Shown one piece after another: positions 48,515-55,801 of a stretch of 64,000 bases of DNA. A program made the translations under genes and the position numbers. The stretch covers positions 124,001 to 188,000 of the forward strand of contig JBBTXG010000005.1 in NCBI GenBank assembly GCA_038062375.1, written 5' to 3'. This DNA comes from JBBTXG01 sp038062375 (GTDB lineage: Bacteria; Patescibacteriota; Minisyncoccia; Minisyncoccales; UBA10102). Numbering within the stretch: the stretch's first letter is position 1; every line of letters starts with the position of its first letter. Under the pieces are notes generated by a model. That model worked only from the letters and a program-made list of their open reading frames with translations, had not been told where the DNA came from and ran no database searches.

Positions 48515-49894
48515 TTATCTCCAAAGCCATGCGATCCGTTCCAGTCTTGTATTCGCAAAAACTCGCAGGAATGTCTTGGTTACAAAAATTGCGGAAATCA
48601 TGCTTACGAAAATTCCAATGCAGAGCGTAAGCGCAAATCCTTGCACAAACGAAGATCCAAACCAAAATAAAATGAGTCCCACCAATAAGGTCGTCACGTT
48701 TCCGTCTCGGATCGAAGGCCACGCGCGCCGAAAGCCTTCCTCAATACTCCCGCTAAAACTCCTTTGATCTCGAAGTTCCTCTCGCATCCTCGAAAAAATG
48801 AGAACATTCGCATCCACCGCCATGCCGATGGAAAGGATAAATCCCGCAATTCCAGCTAACGTGAGCGTAACGGGGATAAATTTGAAAGAAGCAAGCATCA
48901 AGAATACATAGATAAGAAGAGCTATGGAGGCGATAAATCCGGGAATCCGATAAAAAAGAATCATAAACGCAGCCACAAACAAAAACCCAAACAGAGACGC
49001 GCGGAGACTTTGCTCAAGAGAAACTTTTCCTAGGGTAGGTCCCACGTTCTGCTGGGAAATCAGAGTAATGGGCACGGGCAAGGCTCCGGCATTTAAGTCT
49101 CTTACAATACGCTGTGCCTCCTGGAGAGTAAAACGTCCCGTAATCTGAGCCTTTCCTCCAGAAATCACTTCCTGGACCACGGGAATTTGAAGGGGTTGAC
49201 CATCTAAATAAATCGCAAGGGGGCGCTGCACATTACGGCCAGTAATCTCTTCAAACAACTTTGCGCCCTCATCATCAAATTCAAGCTCAATAATCGGCTC
49301 TTGTGCGACATTGCCGAATCCTACGGTCGCTTTTTTCAAAAATCTTCCGGTCAAGGGCGTTGACTGAAAAGGATCTTCTATTTGTCCTTTTTCCTCTTGG
49401 AGAACTTTTCGATTGTTCTCTCTAATCGCCTCATAATTTTCTTTTGGTTCTCGAAATTCGAGAAATGGGGTTTGGCCAATCAATTGAATCGCTTCGTTAG
49501 GATCGATAATTCCAGCCAACTCCACGATGAGACGGCGCGTATTGCCCGAGCCCTGAATCTGTACCAGTGGCTCTGCAACCCCAAAAAGATCCACCCTCCG
49601 TTCAATTACGTCACGGAGCCCCTGCATCGCGGAATCATGCTCCCCCTGTCCAATCTGCGAGAGATCCGCCTCGTACACAAAATGAATCCCTCCTTGGAGA
49701 TCCAGTCCAAGACGAAAGGGAATCAACGGAACACGAGGCACATTGGGAAGCTTTTGCAACACAGAAATTTCATTCTTCTTTGCGTTCACCGCATCAATGC
49801 CGCGATTGACGTACCCCGGAAAAACAAAGGCACCGGCAATAAGGGCTCCCAGAAAAATAACAAACACCGTAGCCCAAATCCTGCTTTTCTTCAT
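48515..49894 (-). CDS. secD: Protein translocase subunit SecD
   Basis: A 459-residue membrane protein. FRLGLDLQGGIHFVYEADLS near residue 62, ERRVDLFGVAEPLVQIQGSGNTRRLIVELAGI near residue 93, ITGRFTLQEAQRIVRDLNAGALPVPI, and the helix region with LSIGMAVDANVLIFSRMREELR near residue 360 are all SecD features. The periplasmic domain is compact. It is followed by secF in the usual order. Confidence 0.96.
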   Translation of the reverse strand: MKKSRIWATVFVIFLGALIAGAFVFPGYVNRGIDAVNAKKNEISVLQKLPNVPRVPLIPFRLGLDLQGGIHFVYEADLSQIGQGEHDSAMQGLRDVIERRVDLFGVAEPLVQIQGSGNTRRLIVELAGIIDPNEAIQLIGQTPFLEFREPKENYEAIRENNRKVLQEEKGQIEDPFQSTPLTGRFLKKATVGFGNVAQEPIIELEFDDEGAKLFEEITGRNVQRPLAIYLDGQPLQIPVVQEVISGGKAQITGRFTLQEAQRIVRDLNAGALPVPITLISQQNVGPTLGKVSLEQSLRASLFGFLFVAAFMILFYRIPGFIASIALLIYVFLMLASFKFIPVTLTLAGIAGFILSIGMAVDANVLIFSRMREELRDQRSFSGSIEEGFRRAWPSIRDGNVTTLLVGLILFWFGSSFVQGFALTLCIGIFVSMISAIFVTKTFLRVFANTRLERIAWLWR

Positions 49895-49924
49895 GGTTCA
49901 CAGTGTACCATCCAAACCCAAAAA

Positions 49925-50383
49925 TTACCAGTCAATCTTCAAGATCTTATACTCCATTTCTCCGTCGGGCACCTGCACTTTTACTTTCGCGCCCTCTCTC
50001 TTTCCCAAAAGCGCAGAACCAAGAGGTGATTCAACGGAAATTTTCCCTTCCAAAGGATTCGCTTCCTGCGCGGTAACGATGAGAAAGGAGATTTTCTGGT
50101 TATCGCTCTGGACCAAGACCTTCGACCCTATCTGCGTTTTCCCTGAAGTTGCTGTCGCAGAAACGATTTTCGCATCTCTTATCTTGCCTTGGAGTTCTCT
50201 GATTTTCATTTGCAACGTTACCTGTTGCTCTTTTGCGTCTGCATAATCAAAATTCTCGCTCAAATCTCCGTGAGCAATTGCTCTTCGGAGTCGCTCGGCG
50301 AGTTCCTGCTGCTTTACCGTCTGTAAGTATTCCAATTCCGCTTTTAATTTTTCGAGCCCCTCTGGGGTAATAAATTGAGACAT
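49925..50383 (-). CDS. greA: Transcription elongation factor GreA
   Basis: A 152-residue protein from MSQFITPEGLEKLKAELEYLQTVKQQELAERLRRAIAHGDLSENFDYADAKEQQ. The acidic tip (GDLSENFDYADAKE) that enters the RNA polymerase secondary channel is present, and the C-terminal FKBP-like domain (KISVESPLGSALLGKREGAKVKVQVPDGEMEYKILKI) is complete. It rescues backtracked polymerase by stimulating RNA cleavage. Confidence 0.95.
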   Translation of the reverse strand: MSQFITPEGLEKLKAELEYLQTVKQQELAERLRRAIAHGDLSENFDYADAKEQQVTLQMKIRELQGKIRDAKIVSATATSGKTQIGSKVLVQSDNQKISFLIVTAQEANPLEGKISVESPLGSALLGKREGAKVKVQVPDGEMEYKILKIDW

Positions 50384-50394
50384 CTTAGGAGATG

Positions 50395-52383
50395 TTACTT
50401 TTTTGTGAAATACCATTTCAATACTTCCCTTGCAACAGGAAGCACCGTAAAACTTCCTTCTTTCGTTTCCTCAATTAAAATCGTCAGAACGACTTCGGGA
50501 GTCTCGTAGGGCGCAAACACCGTAACCCAGCTGTAGAGATAATCTTTTCCTTCTTCGTCTTTCCTGCCTGTTTGAGCAGTTCCGGTTTTCGCCGCAACCG
50601 CTTCTGGCAATTCGTTGAGCATCACCGCAGATCCTCTCGTCACGGCTTGAAGCATTCCCTCTCGAATCACTTTCAGATTCTCGGGATCTATAATATCGGA
50701 TCGAATCGTTCGAGGAGCAATCAAAACCTTTTTCCCTTCTTGCCTGTCGGCCCCTCCGCCTTCTCGAAAAAGCACATCTGAATTCTTTATGATCTCTTTT
50801 GCCATCATCGGTTCATAGAGTGTCCCGCCGTTTGCCACCGCTCCAAAAGCTACTGTCACCTGCAAAGGAGTCGCAAGCAGATCACCCTGTCCAATAGAAA
50901 GGAAGTAGGTGTCGCCATCCCACCATCCCTCCCCTTTTGCTTTCTTTTTCCAATCGGGATCTGGAATGAGACCACGAGCTTCCCCCGGAAGATCAAGGCT
51001 AGTCTCCTTACCCCAACCAAAAAGCGACAGATACTTTTTTATACGTGATGGCCCGAGTCCCTCCTGATCCTGAAACCCCCCTCCAATCATATAAAAGTAA
51101 GCGTTACTTGATACTGCAATTGCATCTCGCATTGCAACTGATCCGTGGTTCTTCCAGTCGTGGAAGGTGTAGACAATTTCGGGATTGTAGCGGTGTGGCA
51201 CTTTGATGAATCCCTCGGTAACAAGGCTTTTCGCTGAATCTATAATACGCTCTTGGAGAGCAGCTGCTCCAATAAGTGGTTTGATGATGGAACCGGTCGG
51301 ATAAAGTCCAGCGATTGCTCGATTAAAAAAAGGGCTCAATGGATCTTCGACGATATCTTGGTATTGTTCATAGCTTATGCCTTGAGAAAATAAATTGTTA
51401 TCAAATTCAGGAATACTCACCATGGAAAGAATACCCCCGGTGCGAGGGTCCATGGCAATCGCTACGCCCTTTTTCGCTCCTATCTTCTCGAGGTTTTTCT
51501 GGAGCGCTTCCTGGATCTTCTGCTGGAGTTCCAAATCCAACCAAAGCACAAGACTTTCCCCGGACCTTGAAGGTGTCTGCCCCTTCTCTCTTATGACGTT
51601 TCCCCATGTATCCCTTTCCACGAAACGCTTTCCTGGTTCTCCTCTCAAGACTTCCTCATACGACTTCTCAACTCCTGTTTTTCCAATTTGATCAGTAACA
51701 AAATAACTCTTCCCTTTTTTCAATTCCTCTGGAGAGATTTTTGCCGTGTAGCCCAACACATGAGAAAGTCCTCCTTCTCTCACATATTCTCTCAAGGTAT
51801 TTCTCCGAACCTCACACCCTTCTAAAAGTGGTGTTTTTGTTTCTGCTCGAATTAATTGATCACGGGAAAGATTTTCTCTCACCAGAATCTCGGATTGATT
51901 GGTTCCATCGAAAGCAACCTTCAAGTCTCCGAGTGAAGTTCCAAAAAGATCAGCCACATCTCTCAATACCTTCTCTCGCCGTTCTCTCCCTTGCGGTATG
52001 TATCTTTTGTCGCAGACAAAATCAAAACTCGGTTTGTTAAATACGAGTTGGCGCATAAAGTTGTCGTAGATCACTCCTCGCTCCGATCGAATAGGGAAAC
52101 TCCGAATGGTATTGCTCTCGGCCTGTGCGCTCAATGTTGAGCCCGCCACAATCTGAAAATAAAATGTTTTTGATAAAAAAAGAATTGTAATCAGAAGAAA
52201 AATACCATAGAGCGTCCCAAGGATTCCCTTCGAAAGAGGAACCTCGAGCTCTTGGGTAGGATTTTGGACAAAACGATCAAAAAAAACTTCTTGGAGTTCA
52301 ATCTCTTGCCCCGGTCGCTTCACGGATAAGTGTTTAAGATTTTTGAATGAAAGGAAATCGAACATAATAATGGAAAACGACAT
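50395..52383 (-). CDS. mrdA: Penicillin-binding protein 2 (elongation transpeptidase)
   Basis: A 662-residue protein (643-656 if a later start is used; ATGs at 52383 and 52365). One N-terminal membrane helix (TLYGIFLLITILFLSKTFYFQI), PBP dimerisation domain, and transpeptidase motifs SxxK (LYPTGSIIKPLIGAAAL, near residue 322), SxN (AIAVSSNAYFYMIGGG, near 395) and KTG (AVAAKTGTAQTG, near 578). It cross-links peptidoglycan in rod elongation. It directly follows mreD and mreC, as in rod-shape operons. Confidence 0.94.
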   Translation of the reverse strand: MSFSIIMFDFLSFKNLKHLSVKRPGQEIELQEVFFDRFVQNPTQELEVPLSKGILGTLYGIFLLITILFLSKTFYFQIVAGSTLSAQAESNTIRSFPIRSERGVIYDNFMRQLVFNKPSFDFVCDKRYIPQGRERREKVLRDVADLFGTSLGDLKVAFDGTNQSEILVRENLSRDQLIRAETKTPLLEGCEVRRNTLREYVREGGLSHVLGYTAKISPEELKKGKSYFVTDQIGKTGVEKSYEEVLRGEPGKRFVERDTWGNVIREKGQTPSRSGESLVLWLDLELQQKIQEALQKNLEKIGAKKGVAIAMDPRTGGILSMVSIPEFDNNLFSQGISYEQYQDIVEDPLSPFFNRAIAGLYPTGSIIKPLIGAAALQERIIDSAKSLVTEGFIKVPHRYNPEIVYTFHDWKNHGSVAMRDAIAVSSNAYFYMIGGGFQDQEGLGPSRIKKYLSLFGWGKETSLDLPGEARGLIPDPDWKKKAKGEGWWDGDTYFLSIGQGDLLATPLQVTVAFGAVANGGTLYEPMMAKEIIKNSDVLFREGGGADRQEGKKVLIAPRTIRSDIIDPENLKVIREGMLQAVTRGSAVMLNELPEAVAAKTGTAQTGRKDEEGKDYLYSWVTVFAPYETPEVVLTILIEETKEGSFTVLPVAREVLKWYFTKK

Positions 52384-52642
52384 GAAGAAGAAGAGAAATT
52401 CCCGCTAGTATCAACACCCAAAACCCTAGAGGAGTTCCAGAGAAAACGTCGAGGAGAAATCCTCCTAAAAAAGCTCCAAAAATTTTCATTTGGAAGTCCG
52501 AGATCTTCAAAATACTCATGAGAAGCACTGCGATCATCACAAGATTCACGATTCCAACTTTCGGAAAAAGAAGTGGAAGGAAACTCGTCTGGAAAGCAAC
52601 AAACAGACAGAGCAGAATTCCCACCACAAGAATTTTTTTCAT
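52334..52642 (-). CDS. mreD: MreD-like membrane protein
   Basis: A 102-residue protein with four hydrophobic segments. It is about 60 residues shorter than usual MreD. FLGGFLLDVFSGTPLGFWVLILAGISLLLHVVF is the conserved GxxxDxxxxxxxGxxxL region. It overlaps mreC by 4 nt at its start and mrdA by up to 50 nt at its end. It belongs to the elongasome with MreB, MreC and PBP2. Confidence 0.75.
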   Translation of the reverse strand: MKKILVVGILLCLFVAFQTSFLPLLFPKVGIVNLVMIAVLLMSILKISDFQMKIFGAFLGGFLLDVFSGTPLGFWVLILAGISLLLHVVFHYYVRFPFIQKS

Positions 52643-53430
52643 AAGGAAGTAATGACAAAGAGAGAAGCTTGCGATCTGATATCAAAAAATGGGGAAACGG
52701 AAGCTCTTTGAAAAGGTTCTGCGCCGCCTTTCACGATATCTTCCACTTTGCCAACCAAAAGATTTTCAGGGAAAATCCCTCCCAAACTACTCGTGACAAC
52801 GAGGTCTCCTGCTTTAAGTATTTCTTCTTGCGGTACAAAATCAAGGAGCAATCGATACCTTCCTTGCCCCTTGATCACACCGGTAACCTGTCTTCCTGAA
52901 ATTTGAACATCAAACGTGCTCTTGGGATGAGAGAGAAGTTGAACTCGAGAGGAGTTATCGAACACCTCCAGCACTTTTCCTACCACCACCTTCTCTGATG
53001 TGATCAAGGACATTCCCTCCCCAATCCCTTGTTCTTTACCTCCTTTCACGATGATGACGTCTTGCCCAATACTCTTGCCTATAATCTCTGTAAGTACCAT
53101 TTGAAAATCTTTCTCGATTCCCAGATTCAAAACTTCTCTCAATTCTTTGTTCTCTCTCTGGAGATCCTCCAGTTCAGCAACCTGCCCGAGCAATACAAGG
53201 TTTTCTTTTTCAAGCATCTGATTCTCTCTCCTTACATCATTTCCCTGAAAGATTCCTCCAAAGAAATCAGAAACATTCCATCCCACGTCCCACAATGTCG
53301 ATTGGAGAGGAGAAAAAAACGAATACAAAAAGTTCCGAACCTCTCTCGAAAAAATATTCAAAAAGAGAAGAGAAAAGAGAAGTAGTAAGATAATCGAAAT
53401 CCTCTTTCGCAACAGAGGTAACCTCATCAT
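52639..53430 (-). CDS. mreC: Rod shape-determining protein MreC
   Basis: A 263-residue protein from the ATG at 53430 or 53427. It has one N-terminal membrane helix (ISIILLLLFSLLFLNIF), a coiled coil (NQMLEKENLVLLGQVAELEDLQRENKELREVL) and two beta-barrel domains (VLTEIIGKSIGQDVIIVKGGKEQGIGEGM...VVTSSLGGIFPENLLVGKVEDI). This is the standard MreC architecture. The -10 box TATAAT is only 3 nt before the first ATG, so the second ATG or a leaderless start is used. It starts the mreC-mreD-mrdA run. Confidence 0.93.
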   Translation of the reverse strand: MMRLPLLRKRISIILLLLFSLLFLNIFSREVRNFLYSFFSPLQSTLWDVGWNVSDFFGGIFQGNDVRRENQMLEKENLVLLGQVAELEDLQRENKELREVLNLGIEKDFQMVLTEIIGKSIGQDVIIVKGGKEQGIGEGMSLITSEKVVVGKVLEVFDNSSRVQLLSHPKSTFDVQISGRQVTGVIKGQGRYRLLLDFVPQEEILKAGDLVVTSSLGGIFPENLLVGKVEDIVKGGAEPFQRASVSPFFDIRSQASLFVITSL

Positions 53431-53433
53431 TGT

Positions 53434-53461
53434 ATTATAGATTTCCCTTTCTCCTTGGCAA
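53434..53461 (-). promoter_or_regulatory. Promoter of mreC, leaderless
   Basis: TTGCCA (53461-53456), 16-nt spacer, TATAAT (53439-53434) on the minus strand, 3 nt from the ATG pair at 53430 and 53427. Confidence 0.65.
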
Positions 53462-53483
53462 GCGAGGAAAACAAAGAACATTG

Positions 53484-53528
53484 ATGGCGACTACCATATC
53501 CCTTCCAGGACATACTTCCGTGTTCTCT
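53484..53528 (-). pseudogene. 5S rRNA remnant downstream of the 5S gene
   Basis: About 45 nt contain two exact words of the adjacent 5S gene in the same order: GAACACGGAAGT (53525-53514) and ATGGTAGTCGC (53497-53487). The words are 12 and 11 nt and are shared with 53601-53590 and 53572-53562. The rest has diverged. It is best read as a decayed duplicate of the 5S gene, or as a copied fragment. Confidence 0.6.
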
Positions 53529-53533
53529 AATGC

Positions 53534-53645
53534 AAAAGTGGGGACTACCTACTCTCGCCTTGCGACTACCATCGGCCTTGCCGTATTTCACTTCCGTGTT
53601 CGGAATGGGAACGGGTGGGACAGCGGCAGTATAATCCCCACTTTT
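53534..53645 (-). rRNA. rrf: 5S ribosomal RNA
   Basis: About 112 nt. The ends pair (AAAGTGGGGA at the 5' end with TCCCCACTTTT at the 3' end). Loop B/C sequence CCCACCCGTTCCCATTCCGAACACGGAAGT and the GGTAGTCGCAAGGCGAGAGTAGGTAG loop E/D region are characteristic. It lies about 90 nt after the 23S gene. Confidence 0.93.
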
Positions 53646-53806
53646 ACATTCCACTGTTCGGAATGCCAAACGAAGTGGATCCCCGTACTCAACTCGTAGA
53701 AGGATTAGGGGTTTGAAATGATTATGAATTGCTAGCCGACTTTCTTGCTTCGATCATTAGTACTCCTCGGCTTCACCCGTTACCGGGCTTCCACCTGGAG
53801 CCTATC

Positions 53807-53921
53807 CCCCGCAGAATCACCTTGCGGTGATCGCGGGGTTCCCATCACTTTCAGCAAAACCACAGGATTCCCACAATGTTTGCGGGAGTCCCGAGATTGC
53901 TGAAAGCAATTTTTCGGGAAA
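53807..53921 (-). other. 115-nt insertion in 23S domain VI (expansion or small intron)
   Basis: Between the conserved GAAGACTACGAGG (ending at 53922) and GATAGG (53806-53801) lie about 115 extra nt compared with E. coli. It contains hairpins such as CCCCGCGATCACC...GGTGATTCTGCGGGG and TTGCTTTCAGCAA. The last exon is 427 nt against 311 in E. coli, a difference that this insert accounts for. No ORF and no group I motifs were seen. Confidence 0.65.
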
Positions 53922-54161
53922 CCTCGTAGTCTTCGAGGGATCTATTACCAGTGCAAAGCACTGGATCGAGTCCTCATCTTGGAGTTGGCTTCGCGCTTAT
54001 ATGCTTTCAGCGCTTATCGAAACCCAACTTAGCTACCCAGCAATGCTCCTGGCGGAACAACTGGTACACCAGAGGTTGGTTCGCTGAGGTCCTCTCGTAC
54101 TGTCAGCGACTCTCCTCAAGACTCTAACGCCTACGGTAGATAAGGGCCAACCTGTCTCACG

Positions 54162-54865
54162 CTATCTATTTTCATTTGTTACCAAATGGATCGGACTATA
54201 CCACTACCCAATCTAATCACCAAATGGGTACCGACGTTTTACGAAAGATTTCTCTTCCGTCTATCCATCTTGATAGATAAGTCTCTACGGGGTCAATATA
54301 CGCTTTTTTCGTCGCTTCGAGTAGTTTAAATCTCGAAAACGATCCACCAATTGAGCAAGTCTTGCGAAATCTTCTTGATTCTTCACTCTTTCTTTTTGTG
54401 CAAGAATTTCGAACATAAGATTTGCTTGATGTTTTTTAAGAATCAGAAATGGTTTTACCATCTTCAGAAATTTGGTTAGGTCCTCTTTCTTGCTGATTAT
54501 ATATTCTAGAATTCCATCCTTCCTTACTCTTAAATGACCAAGTCCGATCAGTGTACAAATTTCTTCGAACTTCTTCTGATCTTTTTGCGACTGAAAGAGT
54601 ACAATATACGGCGCTACCTGAAATCCATACCGATAGGTAGGATTAGGTTTCAAGCGTACATAGATACTTCCGTCGCCATCAAGAAATCCTGCAAGATATG
54701 CTCTTTGATATGTTGTAAGCATATACGACTTCCCTCGGTATTATCCTAACATATGACAGGTTGTAAATCAAAGTGTTAGGACTTCACCGATATGAGTCGG
54801 TTTTTTCGATCCGCTTTTCAGCGGAAAGCCGCCGTGTGTTACTCGACATCATGGTTCATTTGTTG
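54162..54865 (-). other. Group I intron A in 23S rRNA (site 2593)
   Basis: 704 nt inserted after the T of GGGTTCAAACCGT (E. coli 2593). The next exon begins CGTGAGACAGG. The 5' exon ends in U and the intron ends in G, as group I introns require. Near the 3' end, CCCCGTAGAGACTT (54292-54279) and ATAGTCCGATCC (54199-54188) match the P7 and S elements. It contains an I-CreI-like endonuclease gene, and the site is the one used by the I-CreI intron of Chlamydomonas chloroplasts. Confidence 0.92.
54285..54722 (-). CDS. I-CreI-like LAGLIDADG homing endonuclease in intron A
   Basis: A 145-residue protein with one LAGLIDADG motif (YLAGFLDGDGSIYVRLKPNPTYRYGFQV, residues 9-36) whose acidic residues are intact. 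It aligns along its length with I-CreI: CTLIGLGHLRVRKDGILEYIISKKEDLTKFLKMVKPFLILKKHQANLMFEIL. It should act as a homodimer that cuts intronless 23S genes at the insertion site to drive intron spread. Its TAG stop lies within the P7 segment CCCCGTAGAGAC. The ATG is weakly provided with GAGGGAAG upstream. Confidence 0.92.
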   Translation of the reverse strand: MLTTYQRAYLAGFLDGDGSIYVRLKPNPTYRYGFQVAPYIVLFQSQKDQKKFEEICTLIGLGHLRVRKDGILEYIISKKEDLTKFLKMVKPFLILKKHQANLMFEILAQKERVKNQEDFARLAQLVDRFRDLNYSKRRKKRILTP

Positions 54866-54958
54866 ACGGTTTGAACCCAGCTCACGTACCACTTTAATTG
54901 GCGAACAGCCAAACGCTTGGGAGCTTCTCCACCCCCGCGCTGTGATGAGCCGACATCG

Positions 54959-55801
54959 CTTGTCGACATTTTTCTCTTCTTACGAAGAGGATCGGACTAT
55001 ATCTTCATCCTCCAAAGCTCACGTGAGCGACGGAGGAGTCGGCGTATTAGTTCTCTCTTAAGAGAGAACTCTGATTCTTTCAAAATCAAGTCTCTACGGG
55101 GTTATAACCCAATTTGTATCTCATTGAAGGAATAATATTCTGCTGTAATATTTCCCTCAAGGCAGGAACTGCCGAAGAAAGAAACCTGATACGATAGTAT
55201 TCCTTGTCTCTGTTGAGGCGAGCTTGAAGTCCTAACGTATAGAGTTTTTCTACTAACCTTTCCTGATCTTGTAAGCTGAATTGTTGTGTGTTGAGATAGA
55301 AATTCGAATTTCCACACTTACTTCCGTCATCCATAAACCATACACTCAAGACCACAGAATCCAAGGTAAGTTCTTCTGGGACAATTTTCTTACCGGCTCG
55401 GTAGAAAACTCCAAGTAACTTACTCAATTCTGGATGCTGTCGCGTGAAAAAACGATACGCTATTCTATTTCCATTCCCGAATCTTCTTTTTGGTTCTGAA
55501 ATGCAGAGGTTCTGCAGAATTCTGAATTTCCAATCAACATATTCTTTTGCTTTCCAGGAGTGATTACACTCAAGAAATGCATCCTTTCTTCCAGGCATGA
55601 TTCGTAAATATCCATCTCCCAACAACGATCCAACAATAAGAGATCTTTGCAATTGGGTCAAACTTCCCACGGTATTGTCCATATGTACAGGTACATTATA
55701 GCACATGGAGTTCACCGTTATAAGCCGATTTTTTGTTTTTCTTCGAGTGCTTATCTCGAAGAACAGGTATGGCATTACTGCCATAGCACCCCGATATGTT
55801 A
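54959..55801 (-). other. Group I intron B in 23S rRNA (site 2500)
   Basis: 843 nt inserted after GGCACCT (E. coli U2500) and before CGATGTCGGC. The 5' exon ends in U and the intron ends in G. The P7 and S-like elements CCCCGTAGAGACTT (55101-55088) and ATAGTCCGATCC (55000-54989) are the same words as in intron A, so the two introns are related in their cores although their ORFs differ. It encodes a larger LAGLIDADG protein. Confidence 0.9.
55086..55706 (-). CDS. Two-motif LAGLIDADG homing endonuclease in intron B
   Basis: Up to 206 residues (from ATG 55706; 198 from ATG 55682). Two LAGLIDADG-type motifs are visible: SLIVGSLLGDGYLRIMPG near residue 20 and VVLSVWFMDDGSKCGNSNFYLN near residue 110. 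A monomeric, pseudo-symmetric enzyme is expected. The family is that of LAGLIDADG DNA endonucleases found in rRNA introns of organelles, archaea and CPR bacteria. A TATAAT box about 12 nt upstream of ATG 55682 suggests its own leaderless promoter. The stop codon TGA overlaps the P7 element. Confidence 0.88.
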   Translation of the reverse strand: MCYNVPVHMDNTVGSLTQLQRSLIVGSLLGDGYLRIMPGRKDAFLECNHSWKAKEYVDWKFRILQNLCISEPKRRFGNGNRIAYRFFTRQHPELSKLLGVFYRAGKKIVPEELTLDSVVLSVWFMDDGSKCGNSNFYLNTQQFSLQDQERLVEKLYTLGLQARLNRDKEYYRIRFLSSAVPALREILQQNIIPSMRYKLGYNPVET

